A stretch of DNA of 64,000 bases from assembly GCA_016744015.1 (NCBI GenBank), contig JADGFD010000004.1, forward strand, positions 62,001 to 126,000. The letters run 5' to 3'. The position numbers and the translations under genes were made by a program. This stretch comes from Paracoccaceae bacterium. Lineage in GTDB: Bacteria; Pseudomonadota; Alphaproteobacteria; Rhodobacterales; Rhodobacteraceae. The notes beneath the pieces were generated by a model, which did no database searches, had not been told where the DNA came from, and worked only from the letters and a program-made list of their open reading frames with translations. This document shows, in pieces, positions 38,105 through 47,345 of this stretch (its first letter is position 1; each line of letters opens with the position of its first letter).

Positions 38105-40570
38105 ATGACCAAGGCATTTCGCTGGATATTCGGAGCCTTTGTGGCGCTGCTTTTGCTGGCGGCCATTATAGGCGGCTTTGCCTACTATTTGGCGACACGT
38201 TCGCTGCCGGATTACAGCGGCACCTATACCGTACCCGCCATAAACGCGCCGGTTGAAATAGTGCGGGACAGCTACGCCGTGCCGCATATTTTTGGCGGGT
38301 CTGATGCCGATGTGCTATTTGGCCTTGGCTTTGCCCATGCGCAAGACAGGCTTTGGCAAATGGAGCTGATGCGCCGCGTCGCACAGGGGCGGCTTTCAGA
38401 GCTTTTTGGGCACGAGACCCTGGAAACCGACAAGCTGATGCGGGCGCTGGATATTTATACCATTTCACAGCGCGCGGTGCATGTGCAAACACCAGAAACC
38501 CTGGCCTTACTCAATGCCTATGCCGCGGGCGTAAATGCCTGGGTATCCCATGTGCGCCACAATGCCTTGGGCCGCGGTGCGCCTGAGTTTTTCTTGTTTG
38601 ACAATGCCATTGCGCCATGGAGCCCGGCTGACAGCATTGCCCTTATCAAACTTATGGCCCTGCAAACCTCCGATAAAGCCCGCATGGAAGTGCTGCGCGC
38701 CAAGCTCTCCTTCCGCATTCCACCCGAGCGGATTGTTGACATTCTACCAGATGCCGTTTCCGCGCCATCAACCGATGTGCCGGGGTTCACATCCCTGTTT
38801 CCAGAGGCCACGCTGGAGCTTGCCTCACACGCGCCGGCCCCAACACTTTATCCAGTGCCACCCATTGGCTTGGCCGGCGCCTCAAACGCATTTGCTGCCG
38901 CGGGGGGGCGCTCAGCCAGTGGTGGTGCATTATTGGCGAGTGATCCGCATCTTGGCCTTTCCACCCCCGGCATCTGGATGCTGGCGCGCTTGGAGCTGGA
39001 AAGCGGCGGCACTATCGGCGCGACCATACCGGGCATTCCGGCAGTACTTATCGGGCGCAATAGCGCGCTCGCATGGGGCCAAACAGCCAGCTATATGGAT
39101 GACCAAGACCTCTACCTTGAGCGTCTCAACCCGCAAAATCCTAATGAATATCTGACAGAAGACGGCGCTATTGAATTCACCATCAAACCAACCATTATTC
39201 CGGTCAAAGGCCAAGCCTCGGTGGCCTTTGACCTTCGCTGGGCCAGTGGCCGCCCCGTGCTGCCAGAGGGTGCATTTGGGACAGATCAGATTCAGCCAGA
39301 CGGCCATCTATTTTCGCTGGCTTGGACAGCGCTGCTCGAGGAAGACCGTTCTATTCAAGCCGCGCTTGACCTCATGCGCGCGCGCGCGGTGCCCGAGGCT
39401 CGGCGCGCACTGGCCAATATGGCCGCCCCCCCCAACAATATTACCCTTGCCGACGTTGATAACATCGCAATTATTGCCGCGGGTCGCATGCCGCTACGCA
39501 GCTCCGAAAGCGAAACCCTTGGCCGCATTCCGGCGCAAGGCTGGCTGGAGGTTAATGCTTGGCAAGGCTTTTTGCCCTTTAGCAAAAACCCATCAACTGA
39601 AAACCCCGCAAGCGGCGTAGTCGTTAACACCAATAACGCCCTGTCCACGGGCCAGTTTCCGGCGCATTTTAGCTTTGACTGGGGCGATACCCAGCGCATA
39701 AAGCGCGCCACAGATTTGCTCAATGCCCGCCAGTTCCACACGCCCAGCAGTTTTATTGCGATCCAAACAGATACCGTCTCGATTTCAGCCCGCACCCTGC
39801 TGCCGCTTATGGGTCAAAACCTGTGGCTGGCTGACCAAGACGCCACCCCCGGCACCCACCGCGCCCGCCGCCGCGAGGCCCTTGGCCTGCTCTCCCAGTG
39901 GAATGGTGCCATGAGCCAACATGACCCCGAGCCGCTGATCTTTGCGGCTTGGTTACGCGCACTTCAGCGTCGCCTCATCACCGATAATCTTGGCCAACTC
40001 GCAGGCGACCTTACCCGCGTTAACCCGCTTTTTATTGAGCGCGTGTTTCATGATGTCGACGGGGCCGCTATCTGGTGTGATGTAGGCCCGAGCCTTGAAA
40101 TTGAAACCTGTCAGCAAATTGCCTCGGCGGCACTGGATGACGCACTGCAAGAGCTGGTGCGTAACTATGGGGCCGATATGAGCCGCTGGCGCTGGGGCGC
40201 GGCTCATTTGGCGTTTCAAGAGAACAAAACCTTGGGGCGTTTCCCCATGGTGAGCTGGCTGGCAAATATCTGGCAAGAAACACCGGGCGGAGATAACACG
40301 CTCCTGCGCGGCCAAACCCGGGCAACGGGTAATGCGCCCTACACCAACATCCACGCAGCCGGCTTTCGCATGGTGGTGGATTTTGATAGCCCCGAAAATT
40401 CGGTTTATATCGCGGCTACAGGCCAAAGCGGCCATTTGCTCTCGCGCTACTATGATGATCTGGCGGTTATCTGGCGGCGCTCGGAATATATCCCGATGAC
40501 GCTGGATCCCGCAAATGCACGCGGGGCGGCGGCAGGAATCACGCATCTGCTGCCCGCAAGTGCTGGCTAA
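38105..40570 (+). CDS. Penicillin acylase family (Ntn hydrolase) protein
   Basis: 821 residues. An N-terminal hydrophobic anchor (about 8-30) is followed by the alpha-chain block VEIVRDSYAVPHIFGGSDAD and LGFAHAQDRLWQMELMRR. The autocatalytic site is GASNAF with Ser260 as the likely N-terminal nucleophile of the beta chain, followed by GGALLASDPHLGLSTPGIW. Such enzymes are made as one chain, exported and cleaved, and hydrolyse amides such as beta-lactams or acyl-homoserine lactones. Substrate not known. N-terminal anchoring suggests a periplasmic, inner-membrane-attached enzyme. Confidence 0.9.
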   Translation: MTKAFRWIFGAFVALLLLAAIIGGFAYYLATRSLPDYSGTYTVPAINAPVEIVRDSYAVPHIFGGSDADVLFGLGFAHAQDRLWQMELMRRVAQGRLSELFGHETLETDKLMRALDIYTISQRAVHVQTPETLALLNAYAAGVNAWVSHVRHNALGRGAPEFFLFDNAIAPWSPADSIALIKLMALQTSDKARMEVLRAKLSFRIPPERIVDILPDAVSAPSTDVPGFTSLFPEATLELASHAPAPTLYPVPPIGLAGASNAFAAAGGRSASGGALLASDPHLGLSTPGIWMLARLELESGGTIGATIPGIPAVLIGRNSALAWGQTASYMDDQDLYLERLNPQNPNEYLTEDGAIEFTIKPTIIPVKGQASVAFDLRWASGRPVLPEGAFGTDQIQPDGHLFSLAWTALLEEDRSIQAALDLMRARAVPEARRALANMAAPPNNITLADVDNIAIIAAGRMPLRSSESETLGRIPAQGWLEVNAWQGFLPFSKNPSTENPASGVVVNTNNALSTGQFPAHFSFDWGDTQRIKRATDLLNARQFHTPSSFIAIQTDTVSISARTLLPLMGQNLWLADQDATPGTHRARRREALGLLSQWNGAMSQHDPEPLIFAAWLRALQRRLITDNLGQLAGDLTRVNPLFIERVFHDVDGAAIWCDVGPSLEIETCQQIASAALDDALQELVRNYGADMSRWRWGAAHLAFQENKTLGRFPMVSWLANIWQETPGGDNTLLRGQTRATGNAPYTNIHAAGFRMVVDFDSPENSVYIAATGQSGHLLSRYYDDLAVIWRRSEYIPMTLDPANARGAAAGITHLLPASAG

Positions 40571-40593
40571 ACCAACGGCGCTTTTGCCTGAAA

Positions 40594-41709
40594 TCAGATG
40601 CTAAATTCGTGGGTAAAATGGCCCTCGCGCTTTAATTTTTCCGCATAGTTCTTTGCATAAGACCTTATAAAAAAACTGCCGCACCCATAAATAAAGCCAA
40701 TACCCATAAAGAACTCCCACACTATGCTGTTCCATTCAAACGTGCCAGATATGGCAAATGCGATGCCAATTGGATTCAAAACACCGATAAACACAACAAT
40801 CGAAGTGCTTTGAAAAACCAACGCGGCGCTCTCCGCAATTTGCGGAATAGACCTTTGATAAGCAAGCGGCAGCGTAACCTGCCAAAAAACCTTTCTATTA
40901 TTCAAGCCCAAGGCCCGCGCGGCATCCAGTTGCCCTGCGGTGATCGAGGCGAGCTCTTGGCGGACGGTTTTTGCAATTTCGGCGGCCCCTGCCATACCGA
41001 GTATAAAAAGGAGAGCCCCATATAGCGATAACTCAAACCCCGGTGGAAAAAACCACGCATAGATCGTAATCGTAAAAAGCAAAACAGGGATGGGAACATA
41101 AGTGAATACGCCAATAATAGCGGTGCAAATGTGTTTTGTAATACGAAGACCATACTGCTGGCCTAACGCAAAAAACACGCCGAAAATAATCGCAATTACA
41201 ATACTGGGAACCGCCAGAATAACGGTTGAAAGAAAGCCACCAAGGTCGACAGGTCGCACGGGTTCAAGCCCAAAAGCACCCCAAATTAAACCAAATGCAA
41301 TCAATGGGTACGCGGCGGTAAACCAGAGACATTTTCGAGGAATGGCGTTGATAAAAAGCGGGGCTAAGGCCGGAAATAAGAGCAATAATGCCAGAATTGG
41401 CCGCCAATACTGGCTCTCAGGATAAAATCCAAAGAATATAAGCTTGAAATTCGCGCGAAGCACAGCCCAGCACGCGCCGTTCTGGCCGTCTCCATAGGTT
41501 TGGGCGACAATCTGCTGGCACTCCGCGTGTGAGCTTGCCACCCAAACTGACTTTAAAATAGCCCAGTCTAACAGCTGTGCAGCCAGCCAGACCGTCAAGC
41601 CCATGAAAACTACAGAGACGGCACTGTCTGTCCAGCTCTTAAATAAATTTTTACGCGACCAGTTAATCAATATACTGCCTATTTTCGCCCATACCGACTG
41701 AAGCGGCAC
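40594..41709 (-). CDS. AapM-like amino acid ABC transporter permease, orphan
   Basis: 371 residues. Long N-terminal part before the permease core, with WAVLRANFKLIFFGFYPESQ resembling AapM of general amino-acid transporters. The core holds an EAA-like loop QLDAARALGLNNRKVFWQV, which is divergent. At least eight hydrophobic segments. No binding protein, partner permease or ATPase gene lies near, so it cannot form a transporter from this locus alone. The DNA is clearly A+T-richer than the flanking genes, suggesting transfer. Confidence 0.75.
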   Translation of the reverse strand: MPLQSVWAKIGSILINWSRKNLFKSWTDSAVSVVFMGLTVWLAAQLLDWAILKSVWVASSHAECQQIVAQTYGDGQNGACWAVLRANFKLIFFGFYPESQYWRPILALLLLFPALAPLFINAIPRKCLWFTAAYPLIAFGLIWGAFGLEPVRPVDLGGFLSTVILAVPSIVIAIIFGVFFALGQQYGLRITKHICTAIIGVFTYVPIPVLLFTITIYAWFFPPGFELSLYGALLFILGMAGAAEIAKTVRQELASITAGQLDAARALGLNNRKVFWQVTLPLAYQRSIPQIAESAALVFQSTSIVVFIGVLNPIGIAFAISGTFEWNSIVWEFFMGIGFIYGCGSFFIRSYAKNYAEKLKREGHFTHEFSI

Positions 41710-41917
41710 GCTTTACTCCCAAAAGGAGTATGCCCGAAATTTAACACACTCTACAAGTGAGAAATGTCCATAATGTCGTCTTAACGGCATTGACCGCCTG
41801 AGCCTGCATTTATTCAAGCCCAAAGGGGCGGCGGCGCTTGGGCGCAGCCTTCCCCCTTGAGAAAAAGCGCGCCAGCCGCTAACAAGCCCCAATCATATCT
41901 TAACCAAAGGCCGCGCC

Positions 41918-43219
41918 ATGATTCCCCGCTATTCTCGCCCCGAAATGGTCAATATCTGGTCCCCCGCGACCAAATTCCGCATCTGGTTTGAAATCGAGGC
42001 GCACGCGTCTGACGCACAAGCCAAGCTCGGCGTCATTCCCCAAGAAAACGCAGATGCCCTCTGGAAAGCCAAAGACGTGGAATTTGACGTGGCAAAGATT
42101 GACGCCATAGAGGCCGTGACCAAGCATGACGTGATTGCCTTTCTCACTCATCTTGCCGATATCGTCGGAAATGAAGAAGCCCGCTTTGTGCATCAGGGCA
42201 TGACCAGCTCTGACGTGCTCGACACCTGCTTCAACGTGCAGCTCACCCGCGCCGCTGATCTGCTGATTGCCGATCTGGAGGCCCTGCTGGCTGCCCTGAA
42301 GCGCCGCGCGCTTGAGCATAAAATGACCATCCGCATCGGCCGCAGCCATGGTATCCATGCAGAGCCCACCACCATGGGCCTGACTTTTGCACGTTTTTAT
42401 GCCGAGATGGACCGCAACCTTGCGCGCCTTAAGGTGGCTCGAGCTGAAATCGCAACGGGCGCGCTTTCGGGCGCCGTTGGCACTTTTGCCAATATTGACC
42501 CCAGTGTTGAAGAGCATGTTTGCGCCGAGCTTGGCCTTGCCCCCGAGCCGATCAGCACACAAGTGATCCCGCGGGACCGCCACGCGGCTTTCTTTGCCAC
42601 TTTGGGCGTGGTTGGTGCGTCGATTGAAAACATTTCAACCGAAATTCGCCATATGCAGCGCACTGAGGTGCTGGAGGCCGAAGAGTTTTTCTCCAAGGGG
42701 CAAAAAGGCTCCTCAGCAATGCCCCATAAGCGCAACCCTGTTTTGTCTGAAAACCTGACGGGCCTAGCGCGGCTTGTGCGCATGGCTGTGGTGCCAGCGC
42801 TGGAAAACGTAACCCTATGGCACGAGCGCGATATTTCGCACTCCAGCGTGGAGCGGAATATTGGACCAGACACCACCATTACGCTTGATTTTGCCCTAGG
42901 GCGGCTCACTGGCTTGGTGGATAAACTGGTGATTTATCCCGACAATATGATGGCGAATATGAACAAATTCCAAGGGCTGGTACACTCGCAACGGGTGCTT
43001 TTGGAGCTCACCCAAAAAGGCCTGTCGCGGGAGGATAGCTACCGGCTGGTGCAGAGAAATGCCATGCGGGTGTGGGAAGAAGGGGCAGACTTTATGACTG
43101 AGCTTAAGGCAGACCCGGAAGTGACCGCGGTAATGACCGATGCCGAGATCGAAGACAAATTTGACCTTGGCTACCACACCAAACATGTGGAAACCATTTT
43201 CAAGCGTGTGTTTGGCTAA
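41918..43219 (+). CDS. purB: Adenylosuccinate lyase
   Basis: 433 residues. The fumarase/aspartase superfamily signature is KGSSAMPHKRNPV (about 266-278), and MTSSDVLDTC, RSHGIHAEPTTMG and HSSVERNIGPD are the other active-site blocks. It acts twice in purine synthesis, on SAICAR and adenylosuccinate. It stands alone, about 2 kb before the divergently placed purC operon. It is followed by an intrinsic terminator. Confidence 0.97.
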   Translation: MIPRYSRPEMVNIWSPATKFRIWFEIEAHASDAQAKLGVIPQENADALWKAKDVEFDVAKIDAIEAVTKHDVIAFLTHLADIVGNEEARFVHQGMTSSDVLDTCFNVQLTRAADLLIADLEALLAALKRRALEHKMTIRIGRSHGIHAEPTTMGLTFARFYAEMDRNLARLKVARAEIATGALSGAVGTFANIDPSVEEHVCAELGLAPEPISTQVIPRDRHAAFFATLGVVGASIENISTEIRHMQRTEVLEAEEFFSKGQKGSSAMPHKRNPVLSENLTGLARLVRMAVVPALENVTLWHERDISHSSVERNIGPDTTITLDFALGRLTGLVDKLVIYPDNMMANMNKFQGLVHSQRVLLELTQKGLSREDSYRLVQRNAMRVWEEGADFMTELKADPEVTAVMTDAEIEDKFDLGYHTKHVETIFKRVFG

Positions 43220-43230
43220 TAGCGCCCATA

Positions 43231-43250
43231 CGCCCTGCGGGCGGCTTTTT
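43231..43250 (+). terminator. purB intrinsic terminator
   Basis: CGCCC (43231-43235) pairs with GGGCG (43239-43243) around TGC, followed by GC and five Ts. Confidence 0.7.
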
Positions 43251-43319
43251 CCCTGCGGAAAAAATGCGTGTGCGACGCCGTGGCGGCGCGTCTGGTGTTG
43301 TTTTGCTTGGCAAGACCAC

Positions 43320-43391
43320 GCCCGCGCCGCGCTTTGAACACCGCGCTTGCGGCAAGGGCCACTAGCGCCGAGCTTGAAGTGCGGCGCGGGC
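43320..43391. repeat. Large G+C-rich hairpin with GCGCCGC arms
   Basis: GCCCGCGCCGC (43320-43330) and GCGGCGCGGGC (43381-43391) are perfect 11-bp inverted repeats around 50 nt. Similar GCGCCGCG-type arms occur at 47669-47718, 62098-62145 and 62189-62238, always between genes. Confidence 0.6.
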
Positions 43392-43432
43392 AAAACACCG
43401 CCAAGCAGGGCAGCCTTGCCGCGCCGCGTTTG

Positions 43433-44278
43433 TCACTCTGACATCATCACGGGCGAGGTCATCTGATGCAGGATTGAGTTTGTGACGCCGCCAAAGGCTT
43501 TTTCCCGCAGGCGCGAGTGCCCAAAAGCGCCCATGACCAGCAGGTCAGCCCCTGTATCGGCAATATGATTGAGAATTACCGTATCCACCCCCACTTCGGG
43601 GTGCGTCCGCTCAACCACATGTGCATTGATCCCGTAGCGAGACAGATGGTCCACAAGGTTTTCCCCTTGCTGCCCGCCAAAATCACCGCTGCGCTTTTTC
43701 GGGTTTACCACCAACACGTCCACCTCTTTGCGCACCATAAGCATCGGAATGGCATCATTCACCGCGCGCACCGCCTTCTTGCTGCCGTCCCACGCAATAA
43801 CAGCGCGGCGGGTTTTATGCTCAAGTCGGCCAATATAGGGGACCACATAGACAGGGCGGCCGGAGGTATGCAGCACCGCTTCCAGCAAAGCCTCTTGAAA
43901 AGCACGACCAGCGGAATCCGGGTTGGGCTGGCCAACAAAAATCAAATCAGCGTGCCGTGCAAAGAACGCCAGCCTTGAGGCCGCTTTGGTGGCCGGGCAA
44001 GTGATGACCCGCACGGCGTAATCCACGCCCGCCTCTTTCGCCGCCGCTTCAAATTTCTCAACAGCGCTTGCAGCAGACTTTTTCACGATCTCCTGCTGTG
44101 CCTCTGTTAGGCTCGCAGGAAAATCTATGCCTATATAGGTTGAAATTGTTGATTCCAGCGCCATCGCCAGCCCCGTTACCTGCGCACCTTCACGCTTTGC
44201 CAAAGCGACAGCCGCGCTTACACGGGCAGCACATACATCTGTATTATCCAAATGAACCAGCACATCTTTGTAAGACAT
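43433..44278 (-). CDS. Tandem-domain universal stress protein
   Basis: 281 residues with two UspA-type domains (about 1-145 and 150-281). The second has the ATP-binding pattern MGAFGHSRLREKAFGGVT (G-x2-G-x9-G-(S/T)). Such proteins help survival under oxygen or energy stress. AAGGAGA lies upstream of the ATG. An FNR-type box at 44334-44347 is 56 nt before the start, so low-oxygen induction is likely. Confidence 0.92.
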   Translation of the reverse strand: MSYKDVLVHLDNTDVCAARVSAAVALAKREGAQVTGLAMALESTISTYIGIDFPASLTEAQQEIVKKSAASAVEKFEAAAKEAGVDYAVRVITCPATKAASRLAFFARHADLIFVGQPNPDSAGRAFQEALLEAVLHTSGRPVYVVPYIGRLEHKTRRAVIAWDGSKKAVRAVNDAIPMLMVRKEVDVLVVNPKKRSGDFGGQQGENLVDHLSRYGINAHVVERTHPEVGVDTVILNHIADTGADLLVMGAFGHSRLREKAFGGVTNSILHQMTSPVMMSE

Positions 44279-44333
44279 TTTAATCTCCTTCAGGGTTGAT
44301 AAAGCCTACATACGCGCCCATGAATCCGTGGAT

Positions 44334-44347
44334 ATGATCTCTATCAA
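44334..44347 (-). promoter_or_regulatory. FNR-type box upstream of universal stress gene
   Basis: ATGATCTCTATCAA matches TTGAT-N4-ATCAA at nine of ten fixed positions. It lies 56 nt before the universal stress protein start, on the promoter side. Confidence 0.6.
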
Positions 44348-44374
44348 ATCCTACAAAATATTCTTGCCACACAC

Positions 44375-44405
44375 AAAAAAGCCGCGCGGAGTTATCTCGC
44401 GCGGC
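44375..44405 (-). terminator. Intrinsic terminator of the 61-residue membrane gene
   Basis: On the minus strand GCCGCGCG (44398-44405) pairs perfectly with CGCGCGGC (44381-44388) and is followed by six Ts. Confidence 0.85.
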
Positions 44406-44425
44406 CCTAACTAATTTCTTGGGTG

Positions 44426-44611
44426 TTAGCCCATTTCCTTAATAGCCTTGGCCACGTAATAAGAAACCGGTAGCGCAACAACAGCCCCAGCAGCGGCGGC
44501 TATTACCACGTATTTTAGCGTATCATAACCCGCCGTGAGGGCGATAACTATAAATATCCCCATCAAGGTTGCGCTCGCCATAGTGTAAATCAAAGACGCA
44601 ATTCTCAGCAT
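44426..44611 (-). CDS. Small two-helix membrane protein
   Basis: 61 residues, two hydrophobic segments (about 3-27 and 32-54) and a short charged tail KAIKEMG. Similar small proteins occur widely in Rhodobacterales and are often mislabelled CTP synthetase; it has nothing of PyrG. It has a terminator right after it and an FNR-type box about 59 nt before its ATG, so it is a single-gene transcript probably induced under low oxygen. Function unknown. Confidence 0.75.
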   Translation of the reverse strand: MLRIASLIYTMASATLMGIFIVIALTAGYDTLKYVVIAAAAGAVVALPVSYYVAKAIKEMG

Positions 44612-44669
44612 TGTTTTCTCCTGTCCTAAATCCTGAGCCGAGGCTTATCTCACCTCGACTCAACAATCC

Positions 44670-44683
44670 TTGATCAAGATCAA
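44670..44683 (-). promoter_or_regulatory. Perfect FNR-type box
   Basis: TTGATCAAGATCAA is an exact TTGAT-N4-ATCAA. It lies 59 nt upstream of the 61-residue membrane gene on the minus strand and just after the stop of the ATPase-inhibitor gene. Confidence 0.75.
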
Positions 44684-44685
44684 CA

Positions 44686-45006
44686 CTATCCTTGTGTGAT
44701 TTCCTGAGCGGCCTGTGAAGCATATCCGGCAAGCTTAGAGCCAATCGCAGCCTTGCTCACTGTGGATGCCATCCCTTTTAGATCTTTGTGAACTTTACGG
44801 ATCACGTCTTCGTGGCCAGCTTCTTCAAAATCAGAGATTATGACCTCAAGAGCGTATTTATCGGCGTCTTCACCAGATTTTCCAAGCAATTCTGCCGCCC
44901 ATAGGCCCAATAGTTTATTGGCGCGCGCCGCAATCTTGAACTCTATGTCTGCGTCATGAACAAATTTGTTCTCAAAGGCGGATTCGCGATCATTAAATAT
45001 CGACAT
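44686..45006 (-). CDS. DUF1476 protein, F1-ATPase inhibitor zeta-subunit family
   Basis: 106 residues. FNDRESAFENKFVHDADIEF followed by KIAARANKLLGLWAAE is the hallmark of DUF1476, known in alphaproteobacteria (Paracoccus zeta) as an inhibitor that blocks ATP hydrolysis by F1. The N-terminal segment is the inhibitory part, the rest a four-helix bundle. Divergent from purC, a common arrangement in the order. Confidence 0.92.
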   Translation of the reverse strand: MSIFNDRESAFENKFVHDADIEFKIAARANKLLGLWAAELLGKSGEDADKYALEVIISDFEEAGHEDVIRKVHKDLKGMASTVSKAAIGSKLAGYASQAAQEITQG

Positions 45007-45151
45007 TTTGTGTCTCCTATAGCATCACTGTCACCCTGTAGATAGCCCCACTCCCCCTCTTGTTTCAAGTGCACAGTTGCGAATCCTTGCTTAAGCCCCG
45101 CCTACCCCCTATAGAGCGCCTATTCCCAGTTGCAATTTGCGGAGCACAGCC

Positions 45152-45913
45152 ATGGCACGGCGCAAAATGATCTATGAAGGCAAGGCCAAAATCATCTATG
45201 AAGGGCCAGAGCCCGGCACGGTTGTGCAGTATTTCAAGGATGACGCCACGGCTTTTAATGCCGAAAAACATGCGGTAGTAGAAGGTAAAGGCGTGCTGAA
45301 TAACCGCTTGTCCGAGCACTTTATGAGCGGCCTAAACGCCATTGGCGTGCCCACCCACTTTATTCGCCGCCTGAACATGCGTGAGCAACTGGTGCGGCAG
45401 GTCGAGATTATTCCGCTTGAAGTGGTTGTGCGCAACATCGCGGCGGGCTCCATGTCCAAGCGGCTTGGCATTGAAGAGGGCAGCCCCCTGCCCCGCCCGA
45501 TTGTCGAATTTTACTATAAAGACGATGCGCTGGGTGACCCGATGGTCACTGAAGAGCACGCCATTGCTTTTGGCTGGGCCGCGCAGCATGATCTGGATGA
45601 AATGGTGAGCCTTGCGCTCCGGGTTAATGACTTCCTCTCCGGCGTCATGTTTGGCATCGGCATCAAGCTGGTCGATTTCAAAATCGAGATCGGCCGGATA
45701 TTTGACGGTGATTTCCAGCGCCTGATCGTGGCTGACGAAATCTCCCCCGATAGCTGCCGCTTGTGGGATATCGAAACCGGCGAAAAGCTGGATAAAGACG
45801 TGTTCCGGCAAGATCTCGGCAGCCTCGCCGATGCTTATACCGAGCTCGCCACCCGCCTTGGCGTTATGCCAAAGAAATCAGGCACTGGCACCGGCCCCAA
45901 GCTGGTGCATTAA
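45152..45913 (+). CDS. purC: SAICAR synthetase
   Basis: 253 residues from ATG 45152 (GGAG upstream); a 5-codon longer start exists. The blocks [43 protein letters not shown] and LVDFKIEIG followed by [13 protein letters not shown] are diagnostic. It joins aspartate to CAIR in purine synthesis. purS follows after 11 nt. Confidence 0.97.
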   Translation: MARRKMIYEGKAKIIYEGPEPGTVVQYFKDDATAFNAEKHAVVEGKGVLNNRLSEHFMSGLNAIGVPTHFIRRLNMREQLVRQVEIIPLEVVVRNIAAGSMSKRLGIEEGSPLPRPIVEFYYKDDALGDPMVTEEHAIAFGWAAQHDLDEMVSLALRVNDFLSGVMFGIGIKLVDFKIEIGRIFDGDFQRLIVADEISPDSCRLWDIETGEKLDKDVFRQDLGSLADAYTELATRLGVMPKKSGTGTGPKLVH

Positions 45914-45924
45914 AGGAGATTGCG

Positions 45925-46167
45925 ATGAAAGCCCGCGTTGATATTACCCTGAAAAACGGTGTGTTGGACCCCCAAGGCAAAGCCATTCAGCACGCGCTTG
46001 GTGCGCTTGGCTTTGGTGGCGTTGATGGGGTGCGCCAAGGTAAAGTGATCGAGCTCGATCTGGCGGAAACCGACCCCGACAAGGCCGAAGCGGCCCTGAA
46101 AGAGATGTGCGAGAAACTGCTGGCAAACACGGTTATCGAGAATTACAGCATTGAGGTGCTGGGATGA
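45925..46167 (+). CDS. purS: FGAM synthase subunit PurS
   Basis: 80 residues, AAAGGAG ribosome site. LKNGVLDPQGKAIQHAL is the family start. PurS bridges PurQ and PurL in the three-part FGAM synthase. It overlaps the next gene (DUF3592) by 4 nt, whereas purQ would be the expected neighbour. Confidence 0.96.
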   Translation: MKARVDITLKNGVLDPQGKAIQHALGALGFGGVDGVRQGKVIELDLAETDPDKAEAALKEMCEKLLANTVIENYSIEVLG

Positions 46168-46649
46168 CCTCGCCCAACGGCTTTTTCTTTCGGAGAACCG
46201 TTGGCAATACCACCGTGCCCACACTGAACCTAAAAATGCTTGTCTGGATTATGCCAATCATTTTCCTAGGCACAGGAATAGTATGGCTTATTTCGGGTTA
46301 TCTCTGGGTTTCCAATGCCACTGAGGCCATCGGCACCGTTACAAAAATCAGCACATTTGTAACCGAAAGCGAGCAAACCCTGTTTATCCCCGAGTTCAGC
46401 TATACATGGACAGACGGCAGCCAAACCCTTGGTGCGCTTGGCCTCGCCTCGCCCGATTTTAACTTAGAAATCGGCTCGCAGCATAACATTTTGTTTGACC
46501 CCGAGGTTAAACGCACTGTCCGCTTCCCCGGTATTGCGTTCAATTATTTCGGTGCCATTGTTATCCTCATCATCGGGGCCATGTTCACACTCATTTCGCT
46601 GGTGCTTTGGCTCTGGGTCAAAGCCATTGCCCGCAAACGCGACCTGTAA
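46164..46649 (+). CDS. DUF3592-type membrane protein inserted between purS and purQ
   Basis: 161 residues. Two hydrophobic segments (about 24-45 and 126-152) enclose an extracytoplasmic beta-rich domain with [20 protein letters not shown] and the phrase [16 protein letters not shown], as in DUF3592 proteins. Role unknown. It overlaps purS by 4 nt and ends 13 nt before purQ, so it is transcribed with purine genes although nothing links it to that pathway. Confidence 0.75.
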   Translation: MTSPNGFFFRRTVGNTTVPTLNLKMLVWIMPIIFLGTGIVWLISGYLWVSNATEAIGTVTKISTFVTESEQTLFIPEFSYTWTDGSQTLGALGLASPDFNLEIGSQHNILFDPEVKRTVRFPGIAFNYFGAIVILIIGAMFTLISLVLWLWVKAIARKRDL

Positions 46650-46662
46650 AAGGATTAAAACT

Positions 46663-47337
46663 ATGAAATCCGCTGTCATTGTCTTCCCCGGTTCTAACTG
46701 TGACCGCGACCTCGCGGTGGGGCTCGAGCGCGCTTCTGGCAAAGCTGCCCAAATGGTCTGGCATAAAGAGGCAAGCTTGCCCGAGGGCCTAGACGTTGTC
46801 GCCCTCCCCGGCGGTTTCAGCTTTGGGGATTACCTGCGCTGTGGTGCGATTGCGGCTCGGATGCCAATTATGAAGGCTGTGGTTGATTTTGCCAATAAAG
46901 GTGGCCATGTCATTGGGGTGTGCAACGGCTTTCAGGTGCTGATCGAATCCGGCCTGCTGCCGGGGGCGTTGATGCGCAATTCTGGCATCAAGTTTGTGTG
47001 CAAAGATGTTGAGCTCGTTACGGCAACGGCCAATAGCGCCTTCACCAACACGTTGCAAAAGGGCCAGCGCCTCACTGTGCCGGTGGCCCACCATGACGGC
47101 AATTACATCGCCGATAGCGAGCTTTTGTTTAAGCTGCAATCCGAAGACCGCATCGCCTTTCGCTACGCGGATAACCCCAACGGCTCGGTGGATAACATAG
47201 CCGGCATCCTCTCGGATAACCGCCGCGTGCTTGGCATGATGCCCCACCCCGAGCGCCTAAATGACCCCGCCCTTGGTGGCAATGACGGTAGTGCTGTTTT
47301 TGAAAGCCTGGTGAGTAGCCTTACCGTTAGCGCCTAG
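46663..47337 (+). CDS. purQ: FGAM synthase glutaminase subunit PurQ
   Basis: 224 residues from ATG 46663. Class I glutaminase: [13 protein letters not shown] at the start, nucleophile Cys in [13 protein letters not shown] (about 87), and His/Glu in [10 protein letters not shown]. It feeds ammonia to PurL. The frame is open upstream within DUF3592 and that extension is rejected. purL is not in the window. Confidence 0.97.
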   Translation: MKSAVIVFPGSNCDRDLAVGLERASGKAAQMVWHKEASLPEGLDVVALPGGFSFGDYLRCGAIAARMPIMKAVVDFANKGGHVIGVCNGFQVLIESGLLPGALMRNSGIKFVCKDVELVTATANSAFTNTLQKGQRLTVPVAHHDGNYIADSELLFKLQSEDRIAFRYADNPNGSVDNIAGILSDNRRVLGMMPHPERLNDPALGGNDGSAVFESLVSSLTVSA

Positions 47338-47345
47338 CATCAGCG

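Noticed and set aside
46495..46662. Upstream extension of purQ
   Set aside because: It lies inside the DUF3592 gene in another frame; PurQ proteins begin at the ATG 46663 equivalent.
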